Positions 1 through 12,470 of a stretch of DNA of 64,000 bases are shown in pieces. The translations under genes and the position numbers were made by a program. The stretch spans positions 30,201,453 through 30,265,452 of the forward strand of contig CM022953.1 of the NCBI GenBank assembly GCA_012931725.1, in the 5' to 3' direction. The notes beneath the pieces are model-generated. The model made no database searches and had not been told where the DNA came from. It was given only the letters and a program-made list of their open reading frames with translations. This DNA comes from Litsea cubeba. Taxonomy: Eukaryota; Streptophyta; Magnoliopsida; Laurales; Lauraceae. The stretch's first letter is position 1, and each line of letters opens with the position of its first letter.

Positions 1-3000
1 TGACGGTTCGCAAATAGGGCTCCCGGTTAGAGAATTACAACCGAAACATGTTAATTTCCAACACTTAGGCTCGAAAACGAACCGCCGGGGTCCGGACTGG
101 GAAACGGCCGCGGGAAAATTCCGAAACTGGCACGAACACTTCGCTCGAGGTAGAGTAACTTGTAGGAATTGACGGTTCACAAATAGGGCTCCCGGTTAGA
201 GAATTACGACCGAAACATGGTAATTTCCAACACTTAGGCTCGAAAACGGCACGCCCGGGGGTCCGGAATGGGAAACGGCCGTGGAAAAATTCTGAAACCG
301 CCACGAGCATTTCACTCGAGAGTAGAGTAACTTGTAGGAACTAACGGTTCACAAGTAGGGCTCCCGGTTAGAGAATTACGACCGAAACTTGGTAATTTCC
401 AACACTTAGGCTCGAAAACGGCCCGCCGGTGGTCCGGAATGGGAAACGGCCATGGGAAAATTCTGAGCGAAGTAGAGTAACTTCACTCGAGGGTAGAGTA
501 ACTTGTAGGAGCTGACGGTTCGAAAATAGGGCTCCCGGTTAGAGAATTAAGACCGAAACATGGTAATTTCCAACACTTACGCTCGAAAACGGCCCGCCAG
601 GGGTCCGGATCGGGAAACGGCCGCAGGAATTCCGAAACCGACATTAGCACTTCGCTTGAGGGTAGAGTAACTTGTAGGAACTGACGGTTCACAAATAGGG
701 CCTCCTTGAGAGAACTACGACCGAAACATGGTAATTTCCAACACTTGGGCTCGAAAACGGCCCGCCGGGGGTCCAGAACGGGAAACGGCTGCGATAAATT
801 TTGAAACTAGCACGAGCACTTCGCTCGAAGGGCAGAGGTACTTGTAGGTACTGACGGTTCACAATAGTGCTCTCGGTTAGAGAAATTGCGACCGAAACTT
901 GGTAATATCCAACACTTAGGCTCAAAAACGGCCCGCACGGTGGTCCGGAATGGGAAACGGCCATGGGAAAATTCGAAAATGGCACGAGCACTTCGCTCGA
1001 GGGTAAAGAAACTTGTAGGAATTGATGGTTCGCAAATAGGGCCTCCCGGTTAGAGAATTAAGATCGAAACTTGGTAATTTCCAACACTCAGGCTCGAAAA
1101 CGGCCCGTCGGGGGTCCGCAACGGGAAACGGCCGCGGGAAAATTCTGAAACCAGCACGAGCACTTCGCACGAGGGTAGAGTAACTTGTAGGAACTGACGG
1201 TTCGCAAATTGTGCCCTCGGTTAGAGAATTACGACCGAAACTTGGTAATATCCAACAGTTAGGCTCAAAAACGACCCGCCGGTGGTCCGGAATGGGAAAC
1301 GGCCATGGGAAAATTCTGAAACCAGCACGAGCACTTCGCTCGAGGGTAGAGTAACTTGTACGAACTGACGGTTCGCAAATTGTGCCCTCGGTTAGAGAAT
1401 TACGACCGAAACTTGGTAATATCCAACACTTAGGCTCAAAAACGACCCGCCGGTGGTCCGGAATGGGAAACGGCCATGGGAAAATTCTGAAACTGCACGA
1501 GCACTTCGCTCAAGGGTAGAGTAACTTATAGGAATTGACGGTTCGCAAATAGGGCTCTCGGTTAGAGAATTAAGACCGAAACATGGTAATTTCCAACACT
1601 TAGGCTCGAAAACGGCCCGCCGGGGCTCCGGAACGGGAAACGGCTGCGGGAAAATTCTGAAACTGGTACGAGCACTTCGCTCGAGGGTAGAGTAACTTGT
1701 AGGAACTGACGGTTCGCAAATAGGGCTCCAGATTAGAGAATTACGACCGAAACTTGGTAATTTCCAACACTTAGGCTCGAAAACGGCCCGCCGTGTTCCG
1801 GTATGGGAAAAAGGCCGTTGGATAATTCCGAAAACCGGCACGAGCACTTCGCTCGATGGTAGAGGTAACTTGTAGGAAACTGACGGTTGCAAATAGGGCT
1901 CCCGGTTAGAGAATAATGATAGAAACATATTAATTACCAACACTTAGGGTCGAAAACGGCCCGCCGGGGGACCGGAACGCAAAACGTTTGCGGGAAAATT
2001 CTGAAACCGGCACGAGCACTTCGCACAAGGGTAGAGTACTTGTAGGAACTGACGGTTCGCTAATAGGGCTCCCGGTTAGAGAATTAGATACGGAACTTGG
2101 TAATTTCACCACTTAGGCTCGAAAACGGCCGCCGGTGGTCCGGAATGGGAAACGTCCGTGGGAAAACTCTGAAACCGGCACGTGCACTTTGCTCGAGGGT
2201 AGAGTAACTTGTAGGAACAGACGAGTTTCGCCAAATAGGGCTCCAGATTAGAGAATTACGACCAAAACTTGTAATTTCCAACACTTAGGCTCGAAAACGC
2301 CCGCCGGGATCCGGAACGGGAAACGGCCGTGGAAAAAATTCCAAAACCGGCATGAGCACTTCGCTCAAGGGTAGAGTAACTTGTACGAACTGACGGTTCG
2401 CAAATAGGGCTCCCGGTTAGAGAATTACAACCGAAACATGTTAATTTCCAACACTTAGGCTCGAAAACGAACCGCCGGGGGTCCGGGACTGGAAACGGCC
2501 GCGGAAAATTCCGAAACTGGCATGAACAACTTCGCTTGAGGGTAGATAACTTGTAGGAATTGACGGTTCGCAAATAGGGCTCCCGGTTAGAGAATTATGA
2601 CCGAAACATGGTAATTTCCAACACTTAGGCTCGAAAATGGCCCGCCCGGGGTCTGGAACGGGAAACGGCCACGGGAAAATTTCGAAACCGGTACGAGCAC
2701 TTCACTCGAGGGTAGAGTAACTTATAGGAACTGACGGTTCGCAAATAGGGCTCCCAAAATGAGAGAATTACGACCGAGAACTTGGTATTTCCAACACTTA
2801 GGCTCGAAAACGGCCCGAAGGGGGTCCGGAAGGGGAACGGCCGAGGGAAAATTCCGAAACTGGCACGACACTTCGCTCGAGGGTAGAGTAACTTGTAGGA
2901 ATTGACGGTTCACAAATAGGGCTCCCAGTGAGAGATTACGACCGAAACATGGTAATTTCCAACACTTAGGCGGGAAACTGCCCGCCCGGGGGTCCGGAAT

Positions 3001-6000
3001 GGGAAACGGCCACGGGAAAATTCTGAAACCGCCATGAGCACTTCGCTCGAGAGTAGAGTAACTTGTAGGAACTAACGGTTCGCAAGTAGGGCTCCCGGTT
3101 AGAGAATTACGACCGAAACTTGGTAATTTCCAACACTTAGGCTCGAAAACGGCCCGCCGGTGGTCCGGATTGGGAAACGGCCATGGGAAAATTCTGAGCG
3201 AAGTAGAGAAACTTCACTCGAGGGTAGAGTAACTTGTAGGAGCTGACGGTTCGCAAATAGGGCTCCCGGTTAGAGAATTAAGACCGAAACATGGTAATTT
3301 CCAACACTTAGGCTCGAAAACGGCCCGCCGGGGGTCCGGATCGGGAAACGGCTGCGGGAAAATTCCGAGACCGACACGAGCACTTAACTTGAGGGTAGAG
3401 TAACTTGTAGGAACTGACGATTCAAAAATAGGGCCTCCAGTTGGAGAATTACGACCGAAACATGGTAATTTCCAACACTTAGGCTCGAAAACGGACCGCC
3501 GGGGGTCCGGACTGGGAAACGGCCGCGGGAAAATTCCAAAACTGGCATGTGCACTTCGCTGGAGGGTAGAGTAACTTGTAGGAATTGACGGTTCGCAAAT
3601 AGGGCTCCCGGTTAGAGAATTAGGACCGAAACATGGTAATTTCCAACACTTAGACTCGAAAATGGCCCGCCCGGGGTCCGGAACGGGAAACGGCCACGGG
3701 AAAATTTCGAAACCGGTACGAGCACTTCGCTCGAGGGTAGAGTAACTTGTAGGAACTGACGGTTCGCAAATAGGGCTCCAAATTAGAGAATTACGACCGA
3801 AACTTGGTAATTTCCAACACTTAGGCTCGAAAACGGCCCGACGGGGGTCCGAATTGGGAAACGGCTGAGGGAAAATTCCGAAACTGGCACGAACACTTCG
3901 CTCGAGGGTAGAGTAACTTGTAGGAATTGACGGTTCACAAATAGGGCTCCCGGTTAGAGAATTACGACCGAAACATGGTAATTTCCAACACTTAGGCTCG
4001 AAACGGCCCGCTGGGGGGTCTGGAATGGGAACGGCCACGGGAAAATTCTGAAACCGCCACGAGCACTTCGCTCGAGAGTAGAGTAACTGTAGGAACTACG
4101 GTTCGCAAATAGGGCTCCCGGTTAGAGAATTACGACCGAAACTTGGTAATTTCCAACACTTAGGCTCGAAAACGGCCCGCCGGTGGTCCGGAATGGGAAA
4201 CAGCCATGGGAAAATTCTGAGCGAAGTAGAGTAACTTCACTCGAGGGTAGAGTAACTTGTAGGAGCTGACGGTTCGCAAATAGGGCTCCCGGTTAGAGAA
4301 TTAAGACCGAAACATGGTAATTTCCAACACTTAGGCTCGAAAACGGCCCGCCGGGGGTCCGGATCGGGAAACGGCCGCGGGAAAATTCCGAAACCGACAC
4401 GAGCACTTCGTTTGAGGGTAGAGTAACTTGTAGGAACTGACGATTCACAATAGGGCCTCCGGTTAGAGAAGTACGACCGAAACATGGTAATTTCCAACAC
4501 TTACGCTCGAAAACGGCCCGCCGGGGGTCCGGAATGGGAAACGGCTGCGGTAAAATTTTGAAACCAGCACGAGCACTTCGCTCGAGGGTAGAGTAACTTG
4601 GAGGAACTGACGGTTCACAAATAGTGCTCTCGGTTAGAGAATTGCGACCGAAACTTGGTAATATCCAACACTTAGGCTCCAAAACGGCCCGCCGGTGGTC
4701 CGGAATGGGAAACGGCCATGGAGAAATTCCAAAACTGGCACGAGCACTTCGCTCGAGGGTAGAGAAACTTGTAGGAAGTGATGGTTCGCAAAATAGGGCT
4801 CCCGGTTACAGAATTAAGACCGAAACTTGGTAATTTCCAACACTAAGGCTCGAAAACGGCCCGCCGGGGGTCCGGAACAGGAAACGGCTGCGGGAAAATT
4901 TTTGAAACCAGCACGAGCACTTTGCTCGAGGGTAGAGTAACTTGTAGGAACTAACGGTTCACAAATTGTGCTCTCGGTTAGAGAATTACGACCGAAACTT
5001 GGTAATATCCAACACTTAGGCTCAAAAACGACCCGCCGGTGGTCCGGAATGGGAAACGGCCATGGGAAAATTCCGAAACTGGCACGACCACTTCGCTTGA
5101 GGGTAGAGTAATTTGTAGGAATTGACGGTTCGCAAATAGGGCTCCCGTTAGAGAATTAAGACGAAACATGGTAAGTTCCAACACTTAGGCTCGAAAACGG
5201 CCCCGCCGGGGGTCCGGAATGGGAAACAGCCGCGGGAAAATTCTGAAATTGGTACGAGCACTTCGGTCCGAGGGTAAAGTAACTTGTAGGAACTGACGGT
5301 TCGCAAATAGGGATCCAGATTAGAGAATTATGACCAAAACTTGGTAATTTCCAACACTTAGGCTCGAAAACGGCCCGTCGGGTTCCAGAAAGGGAAAAGG
5401 CCGTTGGATAATTCCAAAAACCGTCTATGGGAAAACTCTGAAACCGGTTCAAGCACTTCCCTCGTGGGTAGAGTAACTTGTAGGAACTGACGGTTCGGCA
5501 AATAGGGCTCCCAGATTAGAGAATTAACGACCGAAACAATGCATAATTTCCAACACTTAGGCTCGAAAACGGCCCGACGGGGGTTCGGATGGGAAAACGG
5601 CCACGGGAAAAGTCCGAAAACTGGCACGAGCACCTTCGCTCGAGGTATAGTAACTTGTAGGAATTGACGGTTCGCAAATAGGGGCTCCCGGTTAGAGAAT
5701 TACGACCGAAACATGTTAACATTTCCAACACTTAGGCTCGAAACAGCCCGCCCGGGGTCCGGAAACGGAAAACGCTTGCGGAAAATTACTAAAATGGCAT
5801 GAGCACTTCACTCAAGGGTAGAGTAACTTGTAGGACTGACGGTTTGCTATAGGGGCTCCCGGTTAGAGAATTAAGACGCGAAACTTGGTAAGTTCCAACA
5901 CTTAGGTTCAAAAAATGGCCCGCCGTGGTCCGGAATGGGAAACGGCCACGGGAGAATTCGAAACCGGCACGAGCACTTTACTCGAGGGTAGAGTAACTTT

Positions 6001-6949
6001 GTAGGAACAGACGGTTCGCAAATAGGGCCTCCCAGATTAGAGAATTACGACCGATAACTTGGGTATTTCCAACACTTAGGCTCGAAAACCGGCCCGCCGG
6101 GTTCCGGAACGGGAAAAGACATTGTGATATATTCCGAAACCAGTACGAGCACTTCGCTCGATGGTAGAGTAACTTGTAGGAACTGACGGTTTGCAATAGG
6201 GCTCCCGGTTAGAGATAACGACCGAAACATATTAATTACCAACACTTAGGCTCGAAAACGGCCCGCCGGGGGTCCGGAACGGAAAACGTTTGCGGGAAAA
6301 TTCCGAAACCGGCACGAGCACTTCGCACAAGGGAGTAACTTGTAGGAACTGACGGTTCACAAGTAGGGCTCCCGGTTAGAGAATTAAGACTGAAACATGT
6401 TAATTTCCAACACTTAGGCTCGAAAACGGCCCGCCGCGGGTCCGGAAAGGGAAACATCTGGGGGAAAACTCTGAAACCGGTTCAAGCACTTCGCTCGTGG
6501 GTAGAGTAACTTGTAGGAACTGACGGTTCGCAAACAGGGCTCCAGATTAGAGAATTACGACCGAAACATGCTAATTTCCAACACTTAGGCTCGAAAACGG
6601 CCCGACGGGGGTCCGGAATGGGAAACGGCCACGGGAAAATTCCGAAACTGGCATGAGCACTTTGCTCGAGGGTAGAGTAACTTGTAGGAATTGACGGTTC
6701 GCAAATAGGGCTCCCGGTTAGAGAATTACGACCGAAACATGTTAATTTCCAATACTTAGGCTCTAAAACGGCCCGCCCGGGGTCCGGAATGGGAAACGGC
6801 CGCGGGAAAATTCCGAAACCGGCACGAGCACTTCGCTCGAGGGTAGAGTAACTTGTAGGAACTGACGGTTCCCAAATAGGGCTCCAGATTAGAGAATTAC
6901 GACCGAAACTTGGTAATTTCCAACACTTAGGCTCGAAAACGGACCGACG
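1..6949 (+). repeat. 171-bp tandem satellite array, block 1
   Basis: Head-to-tail monomers are recognisable by recurring landmarks: TGACGGTTCGCAAATAGGGC, then GGTTAGAGAATTACGACC, TTTCCAACACTTAGGCTCG, GGGAAACGGCC and CACGAGCACTTCGCTCGAGG. The first landmark starts at 1, 170, 342, 513, 682 and 852, a spacing of 169-172 bp. All monomers have the same orientation. Variants differ at fixed positions (for example GGTTAG versus CAGATTAG, and CATGGTAATTT versus CTTGGTAATAT), so several monomer types are intermixed. The block runs off the left edge and is cut at 6949 by copia element A. Indels are frequent at about 1850-2950 and 5150-6250. I see no gene in it. Confidence 0.97.
6945..6949. repeat. Target-site duplication of element A, left copy
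   Basis: CGACG immediately precedes the TGTTAG end of the LTR. The same CGACG follows the other LTR at 21079-21083. Removing 6950-21083 restores a normal monomer (GGACCGACGGGGGTCCGG), which shows integration into the satellite. Confidence 0.93.
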
Positions 6950-7779
6950 TGTTAGATATCGCGATCACTGAGAGGGGGGGTGAATCAGTGATTCCTTTTT
7001 TCAACAGGTCCAAACTAACAACAAAAGCAAATCAAATCACACAATGACACCAGTTTTAACGTGGTTCACCGAAAGGCTACGTCCACGGTTCAAAGACTGT
7101 TCGAACACCAATCCGGAACAGATCTGAATCTTATTTAGTCGCACCAACGACAAAGAGCCACCAACCCTTAGTTTCTAGATAGCACCAACTATCTAGGAAG
7201 CACCTACTCCTTGAGTTCAGATAGCACCAACTATCTAGGAAGCACCGACTCCCTTTACAATTTATCTGCACCAACAGATAGGATCACCAAACCCCAGACA
7301 CCAAGCACCAACTTGATGTTTCTACAGAATACGAATACTGAATTTTCGTGCAAGACTTTCTTGTTTCTGCGCAACTCTGGTTCCCGTGCTCGGTCGACAT
7401 CCTGGCTTTCTCGGTCGACATCATACACTATCTGGAAACAGGACAACATCACGCTCGGTCGACATCTCTGGGGTCCCGGTCGACCGAAGACACACTGTGT
7501 CACGAAAATAACTGGGAGCAGTCTGAAACTTTTTCTTGCAGGTTTCTCTTGCTTCTGGTCGACCTCATGGGGTGCCCGGTCGACCGCATGCTCTGCTTCA
7601 GGAATTCTGAATTCCTGACTGTTTCAACTTTTATTCTTCTTTTAAGCTCTATCAACACCAGCCTATTATCATCATGCTTGTGACAATGTGTTGACAAGAA
7701 TTCCAACTCAAAACCATACTTGAGATACTAATCACTTCAATTCATCAAAAGACTTCTCAAGTCATCTCAAATTCCAACA
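6950..7779 (-). repeat. 3' LTR of element A
   Basis: The LTR runs from TGTTAGATATCGCGATCACT to AATTCCAACA on the plus strand and pairs with 20250-21078. It contains an internal duplication of the segment around CACCAACTATCTAGGAAGCACC, and several GGTCGAC motifs at about 7390-7585. Relative to the LTRs of element B it lacks roughly 340 bp, and the missing part includes the TATA box. The G-run near the outer end is 7 long here and 12 in the partner LTR. Confidence 0.93.
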
Positions 7780-7793
7780 ATCTCCCCCTTTGG
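7780..7793 (-). other. Polypurine tract of element A
   Basis: On the minus strand this reads CCAAAGGGGGAGAT directly before the 3' LTR, the usual position of the plus-strand primer for reverse transcription. Similar AGGGGGAG tracts recur further inside at 7878-7886, 8015-8023 and 8082-8090. Confidence 0.85.
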
Positions 7794-8114
7794 AATTGTT
7801 GGCAACACTATTGGAACTTCAACACTTGAAACACATTATACTAGTTGATCTTCATGAAGCTTCTTCCAGAACCATAGTCTCCCCCTGTCTTAAAAAAAAA
7901 TAGAATCAATCAAGATCTCTAACACTCTTGATACTAATCTCTCCAAAGTTATCATAGAATAATAACTTCTTCTAAGCATACTTCTAAGCATATCTTTCTC
8001 CTAACTTAAGTCTTTCTCCCCCTTTGACAACAAGTCCAAAGGGACCAACGAAGGAGCGAATAGGATATTCAAGAATACTTTGCTCCCCCTTTCAGCCATC
8101 TCCTAAGGATTAGG
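7794..8114 (-). other. 3' untranslated region of element A
   Basis: This is non-coding sequence between the end of RNase H and the polypurine tract. It holds three further CTCCCCCT (minus: AGGGGGAG) tracts and A/T-rich stretches. The corresponding part of element B (9295-9590) is clearly similar around GGACCAA, GGAGCGAATAGGATATTCA and the AGGAGAGTGAGTAA segment. I see no reading frame of interest. Confidence 0.7.
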
Positions 8115-8289
8115 AGAGTGAGTAAACTCCTAATTTTTTTTCGGAGATACTCGAAGACTTCTTTTGGCAGAGGTTTTGTGAAGATATCAGCAACTTGCTC
8201 AGTAGTTTGGGACATATTCCAACTTTACCTCACCGTCTGCAACCTTTTCCTTGAGAAAGTGATAGCGAATTGCTACATGCTTCGTTCTA
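8115..8289 (-). pseudogene. Element A RNase H, C-terminal remnant
   Basis: Minus-strand translation gives the usual copia RNase H tail: RTKHVAIRYHFL, then EYVPN, then QVADIFTKPLPK and FEYLRKKLGV, with at least one 1-nt frame break near the VPN motif. This is the C-terminal end of the A polyprotein, separated from the rest (15636 onward) by element B. By comparison with B about 134 bp of RNase H is missing at the junction, so the two halves do not simply rejoin. Non-functional. Confidence 0.85.
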
Positions 8290-9280
8290 GGTTCAAAGAC
8301 TGTCCGAACACCAATCCGGGACAAATCTGAATCTTATTTAGTCGCAACCAACGACAAAGAGCACCAACCCCTTAGTTTCAGATAGCACCACTATCTAGGA
8401 AGCACCGACTCCCCTTACAATTTATCTGCACCAACAGATAGGATCACCAAACCCCAGACAACCAAGCACCAACTTGATGTAAAAACATAATAGAAGATTA
8501 ACTCTGTCTACAGCTCTCCCCTCTACAATTCTCTCTCTCTCAATCCCTTACAAATTGAAATTAAAGCATAAACAGAGGAGACACTTAACTCATGGACGAA
8601 ATACCAGCTTCAAGAACATATCCTCGTCCACACGTGCTGTAGAAAGATGCAGCACAACAGCACACAGCAACAGCTTCTTCTTTCTCTCAAGAACTCTCTC
8701 AATTTTCTCTCTAAAACTTTCTCTTCTGGTGTCTCTTATGAACGACCCATACATGCCTTTATATAGGTTATAGTAACCCTTAATTGTATTCAAAACAGGC
8801 TACAATTCGTTTAGAAAGAGTCCCAAACAAATTAGATAAGAGTGCTGAATTTTCGTGCACAACTTCTAATTCTGCGCAACTCTGGTTCCCGTGCTCGGTC
8901 GACATCATGGCTTGCTCGGTCGACATCATACACTGTCTGGAATCAGACAACTATCGCGCTCGGTCGACATCCTGGGGTCCCGGTCGACCGAAGACACACT
9001 GTGTCACGAAAATAACTGAGAGGTGCCTGAATCTGTTTCTGCAGGTTTCTTCTTGCTCGGTCGACCGCATGGGTTGCCCGGTCGACCGCATGCTCTGCAT
9101 CAGGACTTCTGAATTCCTGACTGTTTCAATTCTGATTCTTCTCTTCAGCTCTATCAACACCAGCCTTTTAACATCACGTTTGTGACAATGTGTTGACAAT
9201 AATTCCAACTCAAATCAATACTTGAGATACTATCTTCTTCAATTCGTCAAAAGACTTTCAAGTCATCTCAAATTCCAACA
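8290..9280 (-). repeat. 3' LTR of element B, truncated at its outer end
   Basis: This matches 14645-15635 of the 5' LTR throughout (991 bp). The first 134 bp expected on the plus strand, including the TGTTGGATATCGCG terminus, are absent, and the sequence joins directly to A's RNase H at GTTCTA/GGTTCAAAG. It includes the minus-strand TATA box (plus-strand CCTTTATATAGG at 8756-8767) and the GGTCGAC cluster at about 8896-9085. Confidence 0.92.
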
Positions 9281-9294
9281 ATCTCCCCCTTTGG
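9281..9294 (-). other. Polypurine tract of element B
   Basis: On the minus strand this reads CCAAAGGGGGAGAT abutting the 3' LTR, identical to the tract in element A. Further AGGGGGAG tracts occur at 9422-9430 and 9542-9550. Confidence 0.85.
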
Positions 9295-9590
9295 AATTGT
9301 TGGCAATACTATTGGAACTTCAACACTTTCAACTCCAGCTTGCAGCTCTTCCAAGTTCTTTTCAACACTCACTTGGAACCAATTCTAAAATTCTGAAATA
9401 TCAACCATGCACTGTCAACAATCTCCCCCTAGCTTTCATAGCATAACATCTCTCCTTGCTATCATAGCATAACCCTCCCCTTTGACAATAAGTCCAAAGG
9501 GACCAAACCGAGGAGCGAATAGGATATTCAATGAATGCATTGCTCCCCCTTTCAAGCACAACTCCTATGGTTTAGGAGAGTGAGTAACTC
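9295..9590 (-). other. 3' untranslated region of element B
   Basis: Non-coding sequence homologous to A's 3' region, with repeated CTCCCCCT tracts. I see no gene in it. Confidence 0.65.
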
Positions 9591-10392
9591 CTAACTTTTT
9601 CCGGAGATACTCGAAGACTTCCTTTGGCAGAGGTTTCGTGAAAATATCAGCCACTTGCTCAGTGTGTTGGAACATATTCCAACTTGACATCTCCATGCAG
9701 CAACTTTATCTTTAACTAAAATGATAACGATTGCTACATGCTTTGTTCGAAAGTGCTGAACAGGATTCTTAGAAATATATGAATTGCACTCGTGTTGTTA
9801 CACTAGGATCGGGGTAGGATCCGTTGTAGGAACTCCCAGAGATCAGAGAGCATTTGGCCGCTCCATAACACTTGCGGACAACTCAAGTTGCTCTGCAAGT
9901 ATTATTCCGCTTACTCCGCTGTCGAAAGGGATACTGAGTCTTGCCTTCTTACTATGCCAAGCAACTAATCTTCTCTCCAAGATAAAATGCGCCGCCGCTA
10001 GTACTCTTTGCGATCATCTACGCATATCCACCCAATCGGCATCAAGAATATGCAAACAATAAGGTGAAAAAAAGGATTTGCCTTTGGGATAAACCAGATA
10101 CCAAGCTCCATAGTACATTTCAGATATCAAAAGAATTCTTTTCAACGTGCTGTAAGGGTGCGTTTCAGTTGGTGCCTGGCTTGAAACGTGCAACCATACA
10201 TACTGCTTGTAGAAGATCTGGTCTTGTAGCAGTTAAGTAGAGCAAGCTTCCTATCATTGAGCGATAGGTGGTATGATCAACGGACGAGGCCTTATCATCT
10301 TTGCTAAGCTTCGTGTTCGTTGACATTGGTGTGCTCACTGGCTTGCTGTCTTCCATATTGAACCGTTTCAGCATTTCCTTAATGTACTTCAT
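9591..10392 (-). pseudogene. Element B end of RT and RNase H, decayed
   Basis: Minus-strand translation is readable in pieces. From 10392 it gives MKYIKEMLKRFNMEDSKPV and TTYRSMIGSLLYLTATRPDL, the standard copia segment between RT and RNase H. After about 10165 the frame is broken repeatedly: the SDADWA and STAEAEYIA regions that are intact in A at 15660-15860 are recognisable here only as nucleotide similarity with many indels. The tail motifs for EQVADIFTKPLPKE are visible at about 9600-9690. Not functional. Confidence 0.82.
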
Positions 10393-12470
10393 TTGTGATT
10401 ATGAAGATGCCATGTTTCAGCTGCTGAACTTGTAAACCAAGAAAGAACTTTAGTTCTCCAAGCATTGACATCTCAAATTCTTGCTTCATCTCTTCAGCAA
10501 AATTCCTGCACATCTCCTCATCATTGCCACCAAAGATTATGTCATCAACATAAACAATGACAACCAGCTGTTTGCTTATCTCAGTTTTGACATACAGATT
10601 GCTATCAACCATTCCTTTTCCAAAACCGATCTTGCGGAGATAGAGATCCAGCCTTGCATACCATGCCCTTGGCGCTTGTTTCAGTCCATAAAGAGCCTTT
10701 TTCAACTTGCACACTAGATCTGAATTTTTGCTGATGAGAAAACCATCAGGTTGCTCAATGTAGACCTCTTCTTCAAGTAAACCATTCAAGAAAGCTGACT
10801 TTACGTCCATCTGAAATACCTTGAAGGTTTTGTATGCTGCCAATGCAAGAAACATTCGAATAGCTTCCAGACGAGCCACCGGTGCAAAGGTCTCTTCAAA
10901 ATCTATGCCTTCAACTTGAGCATAGCCTTTACAAACCAACCTTGCTTTGTTTCTAATGACTTGACCATCTTCATTCAGCTTATTCCGAAAGACCCATTTA
11001 GTACCAATAACATTCTTATCAGTAGGTCTAGGAACAAGTTCCCATGTGGAGTTCTTCTCAATTTGCTCCAACTCCTCATGCATAGATTTCAACCAACTTT
11101 CATCGAGACTGGCTTCAGTCACAGTCTTGGGTTCAATGGTGGACACAAGTGAGTAATTGCTAACTACACTTTGTCTAGTTTGAACGCCTGCCTTAGGATC
11201 TCCAATGATTTGATCCTTAGGGTGTTGCTCTACCCAAGTGCTGTGCTTCTTAGATGTAGTATCTTCTGAGTCATCCTTTGATTTCTCAGAATCATTAGAT
11301 TCAGCCATCTCATCATCAATCTCACTCGAGTCCTCATAAACTGGACTGTCATTATGAGTTGCATTCTTTGGTGCAATATTCTCATCTATTCTCAGATCAG
11401 CAGTTTCTATGATTTTTCTGGTTCTTTTGTTAAGACACCTATATGCCTTGCTAGTAGAGGAGTAACCCAGAAATATACCTTCGTCAGCTCTTTCTTCAAA
11501 TTTGCCCGGATTTTGTTCGAGCCGCTTGATGTAACACTTGCTGCCGAAGACTCTGAAGTGCTTGACTGTTGCTTTTCTTCCAAACCATAGCTCATAGGGA
11601 GTTTTGACTTCATGTGGCCTGATCAAGCATCGATTTTGAATGTATACAGCCGTATGAATTGCCTCTTTCCAATACTTGTCAGCCATCTTGCTTTCACTTA
11701 GCATCGTACGAGCCATCTCTGGTACGGTGCGATTCTTCCGTTCCACAACTCCATTTTGCTGTGGAGTTCTAGGGGCTGAGTACTGTCTTTGAATGCCATG
11801 ATGTTCACAATATTTAGTGAACTCTTCAGATGTGAACTCGCCTCCACGATCGGATCTTAAAATCTTGATACGTTTTTCCAATTGATTTTCAACCTGTGCT
11901 TTAAACACTTTAAAACGATCAAGTGCTTGATGCTTATGCTTAAGAAACAATACCCATGTCATACGAGTATAATCATCAATGCATAACATGAAATACTTAT
12001 CTCCATTGGTGCTTTGAGTTCGCATCGGTCCACAGAGATCAGTGTGCACTAGCTCAAGAGGTTTCTTGGAATGATGCTCCTTTGACTTGAACATAACCCT
12101 CGTTTGCTTTCCCTTTTGGCAAGAGTCGCAAATGGGATTGGAAGGCTTTTCAACTGTAGACATGCCTCTTACAGCCTTTGAATTGCAAATCTTTGACATG
12201 TTATCAAAGCTTAGATGCCCAAGGTGTTTGTGCCACAACCAACTTTCCTCTGTCCGACTCATCAAGCAGGTCTTTTCAGCTCCATCTGACAATGTATAGA
12301 GATTTCCAGCAGTTCTTGATCCAGTTGCCACTGTTTTGCCGTTGCTACTCTTCTTGATGGCAAACCCATTCTTTGTGAAGATAACTTCGTGACCCTTGTC
12401 ACAGATCTGGCTCACACTAAGCAGGTTGTGTCTCAATCCAGACACATATAAGACTTCTTCCGATGATCTT
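10379..12470 (-). pseudogene. Element B pol: GAG-pre-integrase, integrase, reverse transcriptase
   Basis: A long open frame resumes just after a frameshift (about 12465) relative to gag. Domains in order are GAG-pre-integrase (WLWHKHLGHLSFDNM), the integrase core with HTDLCGP, DRGGEF and NGVVERKNR carrying the D,D,E residues, then the RT with MDVKSAFLNG and YVDDIIFGG. Compared with element A the frameshift at the gag-pol join is a 2-nt deletion, and the frame ends at 10379 because of a 1-nt insertion just after the KHGIFI motif. The tryptophan and tyrosine codons that are stops in A are intact here, so the two copies decayed independently. Confidence 0.88.

Noticed and set aside
1..6949. CENP-B box in the satellite monomer
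   Set aside because: The nearest match (minus-strand TTTCGGAATTTTCCCG) lacks the required A and ends in CCCG instead of CGGG.
7400..7600. GGTCGAC repeats as a sign of cloning vector or linker sequence
   Set aside because: They are conserved at matching places in all four A/B LTR copies with different spacer sequence, so they belong to the element.
8118..8330. Plus-strand frames over the copia LTR junctions
   Set aside because: They cross the A/B junction from antisense RNase H into LTR sequence; the real coding sense is the minus strand.
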